A stretch of DNA of 64,000 nt from positions 69,426,139-69,490,138 of the forward strand of contig CM073595.1 of the NCBI GenBank assembly GCA_037074705.1, read 5' to 3'. Positions 1 through 14,425 of this stretch are shown here, in pieces. The notes under the pieces are model-generated. The model was not told where the DNA came from and ran no database searches. It saw nothing but the letters and a program-made list of their open reading frames with translations. A program made the translations under genes and the position numbers. The DNA is from Zhengitettix transpicula (lineage: Eukaryota > Arthropoda > Insecta > Orthoptera > Tetrigidae). Each line of letters opens with the position of its first letter. The first letter of the stretch is position 1.

Positions 1-260
1 GCTGTAATCTCCGGGGTCGCAGACAGTAACAGTGGTTTCTGTTCCCATTGGATCAGTCGACCAGCTGCGCCGAAAATCATGGAGGCATGGAGCTCGATAA
101 GTTGCGTCCCCACCACAAATCCTTATCTTCCTTTATCGGAATGCTGGTTTCATTGAATCACATTTAGGACGGGGGCCCTTGTCTGCCTTGATCTCCCTTC
201 CACATTCCCCCTTTCCATACTTTAATATGCTAATAAATCATGTAGTCTGTCACTAAAAAA
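1..260 (-). mobile_element. Family A retroposon, decayed copy at window edge
   Basis: Clear but diverged matches to family A (tccggggtcgcagac, gctgcgtccccac-like, gggggccct, catgtagtctgt..ctaaaaaa). The left end is outside the window. Confidence 0.6.
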
Positions 261-2231
261 AGATGATTTTATTAACAGTTTTGAAATAGTGATTCTCTCG
301 TGCATCGAGGTGAGACGTGTATTAAGAAACTTAAAAAGTTTGATGGTTACGGCGGCATTGTAAACGATAACAAAGCATTCACTCAGCTTGTCTCCATGCA
401 TCGTCGAAATCTAGTGGCCCATATCGAAGATAAGATAAAAGCCATTTTCACACTAAAGGTTCATGTGCTTCAGCATATAATCCCTTATTATATACCTTTA
501 ATTCATGACGTGCTAGAAGAAGAATGGTAACTGTTTTAGGACTCTGAAGTAGTGGATTCCTTTCCCTGAAGAACGCAGCTTTCTTGATGTTCGAAACGTC
601 GGTCCATCATCTTTATTCTCCTCTCGGGTCTACCACTTTTTCTAAACATAATTTATTTAACAGTCTTTCACTTAAATTATTTATGCATTTTTAACTTAAG
701 ATATCATTTTCATTAAATTTAAATTATTTTATAAATTTTTTAGTATCAATTTGAAATTGAATTTTAATCAATTTGGTTCATAATTGGTAACATTTATTAT
801 TAAATGATAAGATTGGTGAAATAATATTATATTGAATTACAAGACTAAGAATAAATATGTGGTACATAAAATTGTGGGATGAAACTCACCATTTATGAAA
901 AATTCCGTTACCGTTGAAACGTAACGAACAACCTGATGAAAATACAAAAGGGTACTGAAACGTCAATGTGTATAGTAAAATATTTTTTAAATGGCTGTAA
1001 AAAGGTCGTTAACTAATTTAATTTAACGTTGTGAATGTTTATTTGCGGGAACTACGATGAAGCAGCTGTTAAATATGAATGTGAACACAGAATTTTGTTT
1101 TGGTATTGTGAATCAAATTAAAAAATTGAGTTCCTCGGTAAATCTACTCAGTTTCCTCTTTTCATGAATTCAGAGGGCGCCGTTTATATTTGAAATATTG
1201 GAATATGTTTCTTCCAGCATATTGAAATTGTCTATAAATTTTAAAATCGAATTTATTGATCGATTGCGAACTTGTAGAAACAAGTCACTATTTTATACAC
1301 GATCCCATGAAAGGACAACAGTTTCACAAGAAGACGCTCAATTTGTATCATTGTAGCCGCCAGCTCTAACTTCTGCCCTGGATATCGTTCCAATTGCCTT
1401 ACCCTGCGTCCCCAGGGATCGCTAAATGACGTGGAAATTTCTCTCCCGCTGACGCGCTCTTCTGGCGACTGTCTTCGGAGTGTAGCTTCTCTTACGATAA
1501 GTGTAGTCTTAAAATTCAATGCGGGACAATATTGCCTATCGCTTTTCTTTATCTTAAATTATATTAACTACATTTAAATCTAGTAAAGATAAAAAATTAA
1601 TTTAAAAAATATTAACAATTTTCGCATAGACTGCTTTAAAGGATTCACGAGAATTTTTAAAAAATTACTACTTAAACGAAGATATAGGAGTGACGACGCA
1701 TAATACAGCAATTTAAATAGGCAATTACTCTGTCGGACGGGAATTTTAATTTCAAGGAATGAAAATTGGTCTAGTCAACAAATAAATTTACCTATTATAC
1801 AGTTCGGTTATTTACAGATCGTTTATTTGCCAGTTTAATTTTATGTCCCTACAGAAGTCAGAATCTACGTACGTAATGGAGTAAAAAATAATTTCACGAT
1901 TTTTTTACAAACGAGAGACTTTTCACAAAGAGTGTCGTGGTATTAATCTGTATCCGAGACCATTAATTTGTGTGCTGCAGCCACCCCAATTACAATTAAA
2001 ATCAAACTGCTAATTACCAATATAGCCGGTGAATTAATTTCGAAATTATTAACTAATTGGTAAAATTACAAGAGATAGCTGTCCCCAAATTTTATAATAA
2101 AAATTGTGTGCAGAAAATGAAACCAACCACAAACTAAATTTAAATTTTTGTAATCAGCCGCTAAAACTAAGGAAAACAGAAGATCAAATTACTAATACAC
2201 CCAAACAAATTATCTTCTAATAAATAAAACA
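261..2231. other. AT-rich flank, no gene seen
   Basis: Mostly AT-rich. Short higher-GC patches at 540-640 and 1360-1510 have open frames, but no splice signals or motifs I can support. Confidence 0.5.
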
Positions 2232-3010
2232 GTGTGTTTGTTTGTATGTTCCGCATGAAAATCTACACCAGTGGAGCACATTTCGTACACGAGTTCTTTG
2301 CGACCAGGAAACAAACACTGTTGGGGTGAGACACGTCCAGGAACAGGGAGTGGGCAAGGCTGGAAATATTCAAAACATGCTTAAACGTCAGATATTTGAG
2401 TCGGATAAATTTTTAGGGGTCAAATAGATTGAAAGTTTTTCTACCGATGTTTTGTGTGTATAATTTCAACCCCTTACAGCATGGTAAAGGAGCACCCTTA
2501 GGGGTAGAGGTGGAGAGGCGTTACAAGAAAATAACGCGAATACAACCGACGTTGGAATCAAATCCAGAGTTATGGATACCTCTGTGTTTAATTATGACAT
2601 TAAAATTGCCATCTAATCCCCAGGGGCGGGGATGGAAATTTTGAAACATTCAAACACCGCGGATATTGCCGTGGAATAAATAACGACATTTATAGTATTT
2701 CTACCGATGTTGTTTGTGTATGATTTCGGCCCCTTCCGCATGGGAGGGGAGCACGCTTAGGGGTGGGGGTGGAGGGGTGTTCCAAAAAACGTGAAAACAA
2801 TTGAGATTCGACTCAAATCAGGGTTAAGGGTGTCACTGGGTTTATTTATGACAACCTGCGCAACACTGGGTTGGGAAGTGCTAGGCGGAGGTGGGCGGTG
2901 ATAAAAATTTTCAAGTATATTTACCGGCCGATATTTGCATCGAATAAATATTTTTCGGGATCAATGAGATTCAAAATATTTCTGTAAAGCTGTTTTTGTA
3001 TAATTTCTTC
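2232..3010 (+). repeat. Family B repeat, multi-unit copy
   Basis: Begins with the family head (tgtttgtatgttccgcat, then cgaccaggaaacaaacac). It then repeats a roughly 270-300 bp unit about two and a half times: ctaccgatgttttgtgtgta, ccccttncagcatgg, aaggagcacccttaggggt, ataacgcgaa, gggttatgg. Short ORFs here are repeat. The class of the element is not known to me. Confidence 0.7.
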
Positions 3011-6000
3011 CCCTTTCTGTATTGTTTACTATCATTAATTTCGAAAATCAAAATATTATGTATAATGATATTTAACTGTGCAGTAATTAAACATCGATGG
3101 ACATATATATTTGTTCGATATTACATGAGAATGTCTACTTGCAACGTTCTGAGTTTTTCAAAGCTACTCGTGAATTTATAAATCGTTTCTATGGCTTTCG
3201 ACGATTCATTATGAAGTCCGTGTGACATAGACAACGGGACACATGAAATAATTATTGTTGCTGTGACCAAGAATCGAAGGCTAAATCCGCTGCCTTTACC
3301 TTGCGGCTAGATGGTTGTCATGGAGTGGAGTTTATTGGACATGCTTGTCGGCGGCCTTCTATTGCATTAATATACTTGATGTAGGTCTGGTAAAGAATTC
3401 TTTCACGTGCATATCTGTTGCGTTGTCAAGCGTTTTATTGGATCCTTTGTAGATGGTTTCGACTCTTTAACAAAAAAATAAAAATAAACATGGAAAATAT
3501 TCCTGTGAGCGGGAAGAGGTCCTCGAACTTATTTCTTCAATGGCACTATTGTTATAAAATATGCAAAAGAAATGTAAAGACGACGTCAAAGAATTCCAAA
3601 CTGCGTGGCAAGGATGGACAATAATGGAAGACTCAAGAAAATATACCTGCTTTGAATGTTTTAAGGTAGCTTCTAATTACTGGAGGTCAAGAGATAAACA
3701 AAGATTTGTAATAAAATAAAATCCGCTAATTCCAGGATAGTTTTTAAAAATGTAACATTATTTATTAAACTGAGTGTACTCTAACTCAGTTTTAGAACAA
3801 CACAACCATCCCCAAATAATACTTAACAAAAATAAGTACACCATCCTTGTATCAATTGATCAGTATAAAACCGTCAGAAATTGAGAGGCCACATTCTCTC
3901 ATATTTGAAAAGTTAAATTCAATTTACCATCAATTCATCTCCTAAATTATCTTATATTCATATACTTGTATTCTAATATACTTATTGAATTTCAATTTCT
4001 GCTAGTTTTATTAATTCATCTATACAGTGGACGGGCGTGTTCTTCTATCGCAGATCTGTGTATAGATGTTTTTCTTTAGGAGAAATATCATAATTGTTTT
4101 AAAAAAATAATTAATATTTGTTAGTAGTGTACTATTATTGAAACGTAAGACGGAGAAGTACTACAAAATATTCCTCCCCGATTGGGGATACTTGAGCCAT
4201 ATTTCACGTGAGAAGGGTGGAGACATCGCGATCGCAGAACTTTATATTTGTACGCTTATATATAATACAAGAAATAAATATTGGGAATAGGTTGCCTCGT
4301 ACAAGAGCGACATTATCTCGAGCAAGCCGCAATGGTTTTAGGATTCTGAAGCGGTGATTGATGTAGTCTTAAATATGCACGGAAATCTGAAATTTGGTAC
4401 AGGCGAAGGATTATGGACAGAATGTTCTGGGAGATCAGAGATATCTTTGTAGCAATGAAAAAAACGGAATCGAGTAGGAACATTCGTATCTATCTTTATG
4501 AGAAGTGTTTGATTTCTGACAACCACTACGCCAATCACAACTGAGGAAGTTATGGTCACGTGCGTCTTAAGCCACAAAACATTCTTAAATTACTTTCTTG
4601 CGCATAATCGACGTATTTATCTGCATCGGCGGTGTTTACGAATCGCAGAAAATGCCTGCTCTGTTCTTTGCGCGGTAGCAGGTGCTTCCTGTCCTACAGA
4701 TATTTTTGGACCTATTGGTCAAATCCCATAGCAATGGGTAAACAGTGCAAGTGCGGTGGTCTAGTCACCGCATAAACTTCTTCATAATGTTTACGTTTGT
4801 GCGTGGCGCAGCTCTTGAGGAGACTTCTGTCAGAGTGATAACACAATTTTGAAAAATCACATCAACATGCAAGCTTACAAATGAAAAGTATTTAAACCGA
4901 ATTTAGAAATACTTTTACAACGATTATGTATGATATTAGGAATACCTAAACCATGTTTGCGAATTATTTGAAAGTGAAACCTTAAGTCAAGTAAATAAAA
5001 GCTAATTGGCCGAGGTTTGCTTTAAAGCTTAACCAAGAAACGAGGAAGTACAAGGGGTTGCCTAAGCTCCCCTTTATTTTTTGCCGTCAGTTATTCAGAA
5101 GCTGACTCGTTCTTACAATCATACAGTACATTTTTTTCCCAAAACATTCAGCCTTGTACAACATAAAATGACACACAAATTAATTGTAGCTGTATGAAAA
5201 TCTCATGGTCGTGAGATTAAAACAAATACCATAGATTCACAACAGTCGTACAGTATTATAACTCACAATTTTCAGAGTATACAGTGTCGGAAAAAAATAT
5301 CCTCTCCTCCCTCAACTAAGTATTTCGACAAATACACTTTTGCAATAAAATGTAAGTTTTACTCGAAAACTTTTAATTTAGAAATATGGCGGCGTAGCTG
5401 CTAAAAATTGGTAAATTGGTATAACCTATGCAAATGGTTTTTTTCAGAAATAAAATAAAAAATACGTATTACATTGAAAGAAAGTGAAATTCAATAATTA
5501 CACTGGAATTTTCGTATTATTTCCAAATGATTTTTATCTGAAATGAAAAATTGCCATTGTAATTAAAGTTTACAAATTTCTTTCCTTTCCCGTTCTTATT
5601 CCCGTTCCCTATTTTGGTGACTACAGAGACGTTTGTCGCGAATCGAAAAAACATTGTTTCTTACATTTTGATGGAAAATTAGAATCTGCAATTAAAAGTT
5701 GGAATTTATGTATAAAATTTTATAATTCCCCCCTGAAATTAATCATTTTTACAGTTCTCGACACTCATAGCTCTCAAATAAATATTCGACGAGCGTTTTC
5801 CAAATTTTTCGTCTGAAGTGTGTTTCTGGGTCGACTGGGGACTGCGTTTCTGATTTTTTTGTGCACGCGTATAGAAAATCTGAAATTCATTCATCAATAG
5901 TTCCAAGCTTACTTTAGATGAAGAATCGGAAAATATGTGTAACTTGTGAAAGGGAAACGGTCTCGTTTTTTTTTGTCGAACATAGTGATCAGAATACGTA

Positions 6001-7767
6001 TTTATTATTAAGTTATTGTTAACAGATTTTTAAGAAATTTTTTCTCAGGCAAAGAACTATTCTTCATATCTGAAATATGATGTAGTATTACAATCTATTG
6101 TCTTAACGGAACTTTTACAGTCATGTTTTTTGACGTTTTCGTTCACTTCCGTTCTTTTCATCACATTACTTACAGCATTTAACGTCATAAACCAATCTTT
6201 TAATGGAGTTTACGTGATATAGTTCTGTATTGCTCTTGGTCTTCGTTGTCATATTCTGCAAAATCGTGACAATTTATCAATATTAGAAATATCAAAATTC
6301 CTGTTCTACAATCTTCATAACATTAAATAATAGAATTAAAAATGAAACAATATTTTTTTAAAGTTTGTTTCAGTTACCAGCATAATCTGAAATTTATATT
6401 TTATAAAAAGACAAAATTAAACTCGGGTAATGATACAACCCTCAAGAAAGAAATGATAAATTAGTTTTTAATTTCAGTTACAATAATTTTTATTTTAATA
6501 CTTTATTACATTATCGTTAAGATGTTACTCGAGATTTCAACACGGTAAGACATTTGATTTTGAGAGCCTTTTTTTACATTGTTTTCATTGTTATGAAGGA
6601 AATGGGTAGCTTTTTATAATAAAATATTTGGTTTAATTTATGACTATAATTGGCATTTATCTTTCAAACTGTCCAGAATTCATTAGTGTAAATGTAATCT
6701 CCGAATATGGGAAATTATTTTCTTCTATCAAATTGTCGTGTCGATTTTCATTTTAAACGATTATTATGTAGTCATTAATGTATTTTAACTAATTAGGAAA
6801 TTTAATTCTTTTGCGGTTTATATTTTAAATTTATTTGCTTGTATTTAGTGATACGTTTACACTGATTTTAGTAACAAATAGTATATAAATTGAAACAAAG
6901 CATCACAAGTTTCTCTTGGTCAATTAATATTATATTCAATATTTAGGAATTTACCAGTTCAGGTATATTAATGTTTACAAAATTATTCAATCATTCTTAT
7001 GTAAGTAAAAATTTAGGTTTTGAACAATTCTAATGAAAGAAATGTTAAATATTTGAATAAGATAATTGAAATAACATCTCTTAAGCTTCTGGCAGGAATA
7101 GTTGTTATATTGTCCACAACTTGGGCCTAAACTGCGTTTAGTTACCTGGAGCATTTAAGGTGAAAGCTCACTTTCTGCGTCTGTCAGCCAAGTGACGCTG
7201 TTGCGTTCTTTGTTGAGACTTCTGAGGCGGATATTACATGTCATCCGAGCAAACCCACAGCGGCTTTCGTGACTTGTGCTTCGTAGGCACTGTTGTGATA
7301 ATTCACGACTGTCCCCATGGGCATACTAATTGCAGAATCCACAGACAAGCCCACCAGAACGCTTATTGTTTAGGAGAGTAAAATTTGAACACTCTTTCAG
7401 ACCTCTATGTAGAATTTTAAGAAGAATGTTTGATTAATAATAAGAAACGGTAATTTAATTTGGTGGTATGTTACTAACAGCAACGCTTTAAATACTTAAT
7501 CGAAACCTATTTCTACAATTTACATTTGTTAAAAAAAAACCATTACAAATTGATGTTTCATTACAGCACAATATAAAACCCATTAATTAGAAAAATATAA
7601 AATTAAACTAAGAAACCTTCAAGAAGGTAATTAAATTAATCATTACGTCATTTTTCCTCAAATTACGCCTAATATTTCTTACTTTTAGGTCAAATGTTAA
7701 TTTAATTGAAAGGTAAGGATTAATTTCAGTCTCAATTGTTTGGATTTTAAATTTTTTTTTTGTTTAT
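3011..7767. other. Non-genic stretch
   Basis: AT-rich with short ORFs only. Moderately GC-rich patches at 4330-4700 and 7100-7370 hold no recognisable domain. At 7365-7243 the minus strand is open for about 40 codons, without usable splice sites. Confidence 0.5.
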
Positions 7768-8115
7768 TGTCACATCAACCGACGTGCTTATCACAGACCA
7801 CATTCACTTTACAATTAGTCCTACAATTTCTCCATATTTCGTGGAGTTTTGTCTGTTTATTGATCAGCTCGTTGTTCCAATTTTCATTTGATTTTGGCTT
7901 TTGCGGATTTGATTATGTTCTTGTGGGACACTGTCGGGTTAGTCGGGTTTTGTCTGAGTCGTGCCCTTTGAGCTGCGGCATCGGCTGCTTCATTACCTGC
8001 CATGCCAACGTGGGAGGAGATCCATACGCCATACGCTATACGCCATACGCATGCCAGTTGTTCACCTGAGGCTTTAATGCTCGAATGTCGGGCTATGATA
8101 CCGCTGTCTGTAATT
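7768..8115 (-). pseudogene. LINE RNase H fragment
   Basis: Minus-strand translation gives WISSHVGMAGNEAADAAAQ, the C-terminal RNase H signature S-H-V-G-x2-G-N-E-x-A-D of RNase H-bearing LINEs (I/Jockey/R1-related). The frame continues to KIIKSAKAK-like basic sequence with an internal stop. Just upstream in the element, copies of a catacgc(t)/atacgc motif (8020-8050) look like local slippage. No reverse transcriptase remains beside it. Confidence 0.72.
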
Positions 8116-11100
8116 TAATACTTAAAAACCACTATAGTTAACATACTACAGGAGATTATAACACGTTTATTAATTTTTGAGATAATTGTTTTCTACTTTG
8201 TTTTTATTGAAATTGAAAACAATGGATTCGATTTACAGTAATTTATAGTTATGACCATAATTTACACATAACTATATGAAAACCGTATTAGAGTCTTTAA
8301 GAAAATTTACATATAAAATGCACGAGTGTAACAGGTTAATTTGTAGCCGTGTTGCAGAGCAGCATTTCTTAAATAATTTCCTCTCAACTACATTAGTGAT
8401 TTTCTGTCTTGTAACAGGACGATCCCCAGTCATGGAACGGCTAGGGGGGGTCCTAAGCCTTCAATCTCATCATGAAAACTGTATCTAACTTCCACCAGCA
8501 CCGTCTAAAAACACTTTCAAAACTTTCTCGGAACTCTCGCAACTGTCTTAGAACTGCTCAGGTTGTCTGCAGCACTGTACAAAACCTTTACCGTTTTACG
8601 ACACCCCTCAAATTGCTCCTTCATCGTTCTCCTCCAATCAGAATTTTTCTTCAAATTTGAACTTCTTCAGCTTCTTCCATGTTGTCCGAAAAATTGTTGT
8701 TTCTGAAGGTGCCGCGGGGTTTCTGAGTTTTAATTTCCCTGTCGATCACTACGGGAAACAAATGTACTGATTTTCACCAACCTTGGGAATTTTTCTCACC
8801 CGCGCTCCATGACAAATCAAACCTTAACATTGCAGACTAGAAAAAAATAAAAATTTAATTCGTACAAAAATACGTGCGTTACAATACATGAAATTTAAAA
8901 TTAAAATTTTAAAATATGTTTGAATCTATTTAAATTTTTTGAATAATTAACAGAATAATTCAGAAGAATAAACAAAATATTTTATCTTCCTCATTAACAT
9001 GACAGGCATGAAGTTCAAATATCCTGTAACCTACATGTTGAACATTTTTAAATATTAATTGAATAAAAATTTTTGAGACTGAAAATAATTATTTCTTTCT
9101 AAGACATAAAATACTAAACAGTCTGAAATCATGTTAATTTAATTTTCCTTTCAGCTGCAACACACTGCTAAAGAGAACAATTCGCTTTTATCTGTTTGGA
9201 TCGTTTTACGAGTTAATACTTTGTTCACAGCTTCTAAATTAATTGAACAAATAAATTTTGTTCGTTTACAGTTGATGGGCGACGTACACGTTAAACCTTC
9301 TCCTGGTATGTACACGGCCAATCATTCTGAGAGGGTCACGAGGTTTTTCTCTATTTCCGTCGACCCCATCTCCATCCCCGCACTCAACTCTGTCGAAGCT
9401 CACTTCAGGTCACATTCTGAATGTATGTTTACAGAGAAACATTTACATACGAAAAGCATTTAAAATGTTTGATGTCTAAATAAACTAAAATTCTAAATTC
9501 ACTGAGTTCTTGAAATCTTCACTTTCCTCGTAGGATATTATTATATGGCAGTGTAAGTTTTAATAATATTCATTATCAATATCACAGAGAATATCCAAAT
9601 TAATTAAGGTTACCTTAGAAATGAAACACATTTGTACAGTAAAATTCTAATCCATAATTTTTGTTGTTTGGTGGTCATTACATAAATAACATTAATATAT
9701 ATGTTATTTAATGTTTTTGGCATTATGTATATATATGAGTAGTTTGACAGTTTGACTTTTCAAATAAAAGTAATAAGACGAACAAATTTTCTTACTTACA
9801 TTTTGGCTATTATGTATAAATAAAAAATATTTAATATTATTTCTAGATTTAAATTGCAAATTTGTTTGATTGCAAATCTTCCATACAACTTTTTTTCGTG
9901 ACGCTTTTCGTTTTCTACATTCACGCATTCTAAGTACTTGTTTATAAGCTGCTAACATTATTCTTCCGCGTTTGAAGTACGGCGGAGTAAGGAATAGTAA
10001 TCACATTAAGTAAGCAGTTGTCAATTTTATACTTTTGTATTTAATGATATTTTTTCTGGGTGTGTCGGAATCATAAATTAGGAATTTTGTCTCATGAGCT
10101 GACACAGAGGTCGCTGATGAATGATTTCATTCAGCCAATGCTGAGACATCTGCAAACAAACGAGATCGCATTTTTACATAAAGCTCGGAATAATTGTCAC
10201 GTTTGAACCACGGCTCTTTGAATTCTTTGTCACTCTTCGATAATATCCTGTTTAATGTCGGTCAGTCTCGGATAGACATTGCTAACGGAGACTTTCGTTC
10301 TAGTCCCCCGTTACCCGACTTAAAAATCTATACAATTTATATCATCTTCAATTATTTTCGAAGAATAATTTGATCTTCAATCTTAAATTAAAATACTATT
10401 TATTGAAAAGGGTAATATGCATCGGAATAGCGTTTACTAAACCTAAATCAATTTACGACGAAATATATGTGTGGTATGTTCAAGGAAAATGTAAAATTCT
10501 TCTCGTGGTCCCCGCATCTTAGTTTTTGAACTTGTTTCCAATCCGTCTGCTTTCCGGGCAGCTAACCGAGTTCTTCGTATTTGCGGAACACAGAAGGACT
10601 TTTAGCTGTGCGAGGCATTTAGCTTAAATGTAAACCGATCCGCGAAAAGTTTATTTTAATGGAGCTATTTCAAACTGATGTTGCGGCCCTCTCAAAATAA
10701 ATGTTTATGCCCCAAGAGCTGATACAGATGAGAAAACAAGCAAGAAAGAGCTCACGTCTCTAAGGTCTGTCATGCTTGTCTCCTAATTATTTGTCACTGG
10801 AGGTGAAGGCAGATATTCTTACGGAATAACAGCAAATAACGCGCTGAAGAAACAAACTGGAATGCCGTAGTTTAAGAGTATATGTCATCGGTGTTGATTT
10901 GATCTTCTTTTCTGCTATTCCGAAATAAGCAGTGCAATTGTAATATTATCCACATTAAATTGCAGTCAAATCGTAGTTTCCGGATTGATGTGTTTCTGGT
11001 TTTAATCCACTGCATTATTATCTATTATTTGTTGATATTGATTGAAAATTATCGCGGGGTGAAAGCGAATTTATAGTTTCCCCACAAATCCTATTCCAAG

Positions 11101-12061
11101 TAATTTATCGGAATATATATTACATAATATAAAGAGAAACAGCAGCCCGTGTTTCTAGTAGGAGGGGAGGGGCAAAAGAACCGAGAGTCGATTATTATAA
11201 AAGTACCGTTCTCTATAATGACTCAGTAGATATAGAGTCACGGCTTACAGTTCGAGTCGTGGAGTCGTGAGCATAATCAAGACAGAAACTTAATTTTGAT
11301 TTGTTTTCTTTTTATGTATTCTCCACATCCATAGTTTACATATTATTCCCAGCGTTTTTTGTCCTTATGATGTACATAGTTTTGTTCAACCTCTTGAATA
11401 TTTTTTTTCTTCTCAAATCACTAAACATTAACAGCTTTAATTTTTCAAGATTATGTACAATAAATATGCAGAATAAATTTTTCCATTGAAAATTATTCCA
11501 CGCATTACTTGCGTTGAATGTTTCTTTTCTGATAAATCGCGGAAGGTCGGCTAGGACGAGGTCAGTGCTTAACCCTTGTTCTCAAGACTGTGAAGCCGTA
11601 TGGTCGTCAATCTATATTTGGAAGGAACTGCTGGTTTTTCCGGAATGTACAATTGGAGAATTTATTTAGAGAGGCAGACCATGACGGAAAAAAGGAGTCG
11701 CTTCATTTCCCAAAACTGTCCCAAATTCTTGATATAAATAGCAATATTAACTCTGTAAAATAGCTGCAGAAATATATTGTTAATAAATAAATTACTTAAT
11801 AGTTATTCCATATTTTTTCTGTGTATTCGCACCCCACCACCTGCCCCCCCCCCTCCTTACTTAATAAAGTAATTAATGTTCATCCTTGAGAATCAGATCG
11901 GATGGGATTCGTAGAACAGAAGAGTCGTTTAAAACAATCGACTCGTAGCAAATGTGAATTGACTGTGAACGACTCAAAAAAAAAATTAGATCTGCGCATC
12001 GCTAATTTCTAGTGTTAACTTTATAACTGTAATCAATTGGAATTAAATTTAATCTATCTAT
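8116..12061. other. Non-genic stretch
   Basis: No supported gene. It contains C-runs (11835-11850, 12063-12076) and clustered gagtcg motifs at 11190-11270 and 11900-11980 that may be an old transposon. Confidence 0.5.
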
Positions 12062-13573
12062 CTCCCCCCCCCCCCAGGGATACTGTGGAAATCTTCGAAA
12101 GACGAGGAGGAGGGTGCAGCACTCCTCAACAGTGCCGGATTTTTACCGGCTAAAACCACAAACCCTTTGCTCCTGTCATTTATCCACCCTGGAACTACTT
12201 GCGTAGTACTTCAGGGTGGTGTCTTTTGCACTATTTTCTCCGATTATTAATGTAATATTAATCTCTCCTAAGTTTTGCCTTAGCGTCCATTATTTCCTTT
12301 GCGTAATCCTCTATACGCTTCCAACAGTACTCCGATTTTAGAAGGAGCTCACCCAGGTTTTCCGGTCTTATTTTTTCCTTGAGATGGAAATTTAATTTGT
12401 CTCGTTGTATACTCCATGCGTCGCAGTGGAATACTGTATGTTCCACGTCATCCTTCGGATTTTCGCAGTAATTGCATTTTTCGTCTTCGGTCTTTTTAAA
12501 TCTATATAAATATGATTTGAAACAGCCGTGTCCGGTTAGCACCTGGGTGAGGAAAAATGATACTTCCCCGTGTTTCCTATTAACCCATGGTGAAACATAA
12601 GTATTAATCTGCCTCTCTTCCGAGTCCCACAAGCGTTGCCAGCGCTCCATGAGTTTCGCTCTTGCCTCGACCTTTAGTTTCTCCCGAGCCGTCTTGGATC
12701 TGCTTTCGTATCCTTTATTTCGCGGTGTAGTTCTTGCCGTTCCCTAACTAATAACTCGATCGGTGGTACGCTGGCTATGACTAGAACTGCACTTTTTGAG
12801 ATTGTTTTATATGCCGATGTTATTCTGAGTGGATGCTTTTCTTTGGACAGATTCGAGCTTTTGTTTACCTGATCTGTTCATTTTCATAGCTTCGGCCCAA
12901 ACAGGAGATGCATATAGAATCTTTGAGTGGGTGACGCTCATTATTAATTTTCTCTTCATTTCCTAATATTTGGCATGATGCGCGCTAGTGCTGCTACTGT
13001 TTTTTCTGTACTTTCGGCTGTTTGTGCCATGTGTACCTTAAAGTTAAGGTTTTTGTCTATTTGTACCCCGAGGTACCGGATGCTGTTCCTGCAGGGTATC
13101 TCTTCGTCTCCATATTTGAAGACGGGTTTCCTGTAGGACCTTTTCTCTGTTACTAGTAGGGCTTCTGTTTTGTTCACCGCTGTATCTAGCCCTTTTGCAG
13201 ATAGCCATCTTTTAATCCTCTGCAGAGCGTCGTTCACCCGTATTTCCAAAATTTCAGTTTATTCCGCTGAAGCCACTACAATTGCGTCGTCCGCGAATCC
13301 TACCGTTGTAACTGATTCTGGGAGACGTATATTTAACAGGCCGTCGTACATGACGTTCCACAGCATGGGCCCTATTCTATCCTTGTGGTGCTCCGCAGGT
13401 CATGTTGTACTCCAGTGTGTCGCTTTCTGTTTTAAATCTGATTGTTCTACAATTGAGGTAGTCAATGATTAACGCAATCAGGTCTTCTGCCGTTCCCTTT
13501 TCCCATAATGCTTCTAATATGTGTCTCCATTGAGCGCTGTTAAAAGCGTTTTTTATGTTTATTGCTATAAGGG
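12062..13573 (-). pseudogene. Broken R1/I-type LINE ORF2 3' part (reverse transcriptase to zinc finger)
   Basis: Reading the minus strand, the fragment starts inside the reverse transcriptase (IKNAFNSA, then CGAPQG), reaches the catalytic loop GFADDAIVV (FADD at 13297-13286), then the thumb region (SIRYLGVQID) at 13249-12956. It ends with a C-terminal CCHC finger, CNYCENPKDDVEHTVFHC (about 12480-12420). A 3' tail runs to about 12062 at a C-tract and GATA repeat. Stops and frameshifts break it, including one right after GAPQG. The 5' end is cut at a (TA)n tract at 13574. The CCHC spacing C-x2-C-x8-H-x4-C fits R1/I-group elements. It is a dead, 5'-truncated copy. Confidence 0.82.
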
Positions 13574-13595
13574 ATATATATATATATATATATAT
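13574..13595. repeat. (TA)n microsatellite at LINE break
   Basis: Uninterrupted TA repeat of 22 bases, exactly where homology to the R1-like reverse transcriptase ends. Confidence 0.85.
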
Positions 13596-14091
13596 GAGAC
13601 CTAAAGGTTGTTAGGGGCCAAGATATATTTGCGGAAGGAATAACGATAGCAGGGCGTAATGCTTAGACTGTCGCTATTGTTCAGGTAATGGAGTATCAGA
13701 CGGGGTCTGGTCATTGTATGGAAGACGTGATATGTGTAACCCTCAGATAGAAAAGTAACCCTTTAGGCCTGTTAGGGCGAGATTCCAACGGGAGCCGAGG
13801 GCAGAATTCGGCATAAACGTCTCCACCACCATAGAAAGTCTTGGAAAAACAATCTACTTATAGGGATTCAGGGAAGCCTCCACCAAGCACGGATCACGTT
13901 GAATAAACTCACTTCCCAAGAAAATGCGTACATTCATTTGCGGTTAATATTTGATAATACAGATAATTGTTTCCCTTCAGGGTCCGTGTCGAACATCATA
14001 GGAAGTGTCTGCGGACAAGTTGCCACAATCTATAAAACATATTTATTATAGTTTTAATATTTTCCCTTTATTTTTATATGAAATTATTATA

Positions 14092-14425
14092 TTACTAGCT
14101 GGTTGCCCGGCATCGCCCGGGACGTCATATACCCATAACCCCAGATTTCACTCTAATCTCGGTTGCTTTTGTGTTATTTTATGTAACGCATCTCGACCCC
14201 TATCCCTAAATGTACTCACCTCTCATGACAAAGGGGTGGACATTATGCACAAACAACATCGGTAGAAATGCTATCAATGTAGTTGAACCCGATAAATATT
14301 TATTCAACGCGAATATCGACCGCTTAACATGCTTGAAAATTTCTACCCCCGCCCACCCCTCCTTGGGGGAGTTAAACTCTAAGTCGAATTCATAATTAAA
14401 CTCAGTGACATTCATAACCCCATAA
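14092..14425 (-). repeat. Family B repeat, single-unit copy with terminus
   Basis: In reverse orientation it ends at actagctggttgcccggcat (14094 onward), the conserved family terminus. It contains the cccctatccctaaatgtact and ccccgcccacccctcctt segments seen in other copies. Confidence 0.65.

Noticed and set aside
11152..12013. 8-bp direct repeat tttctagt flanking a gagtcg-rich region as a hAT insertion
   Set aside because: The inner ends do not form terminal inverted repeats, so the direct repeat may be chance.
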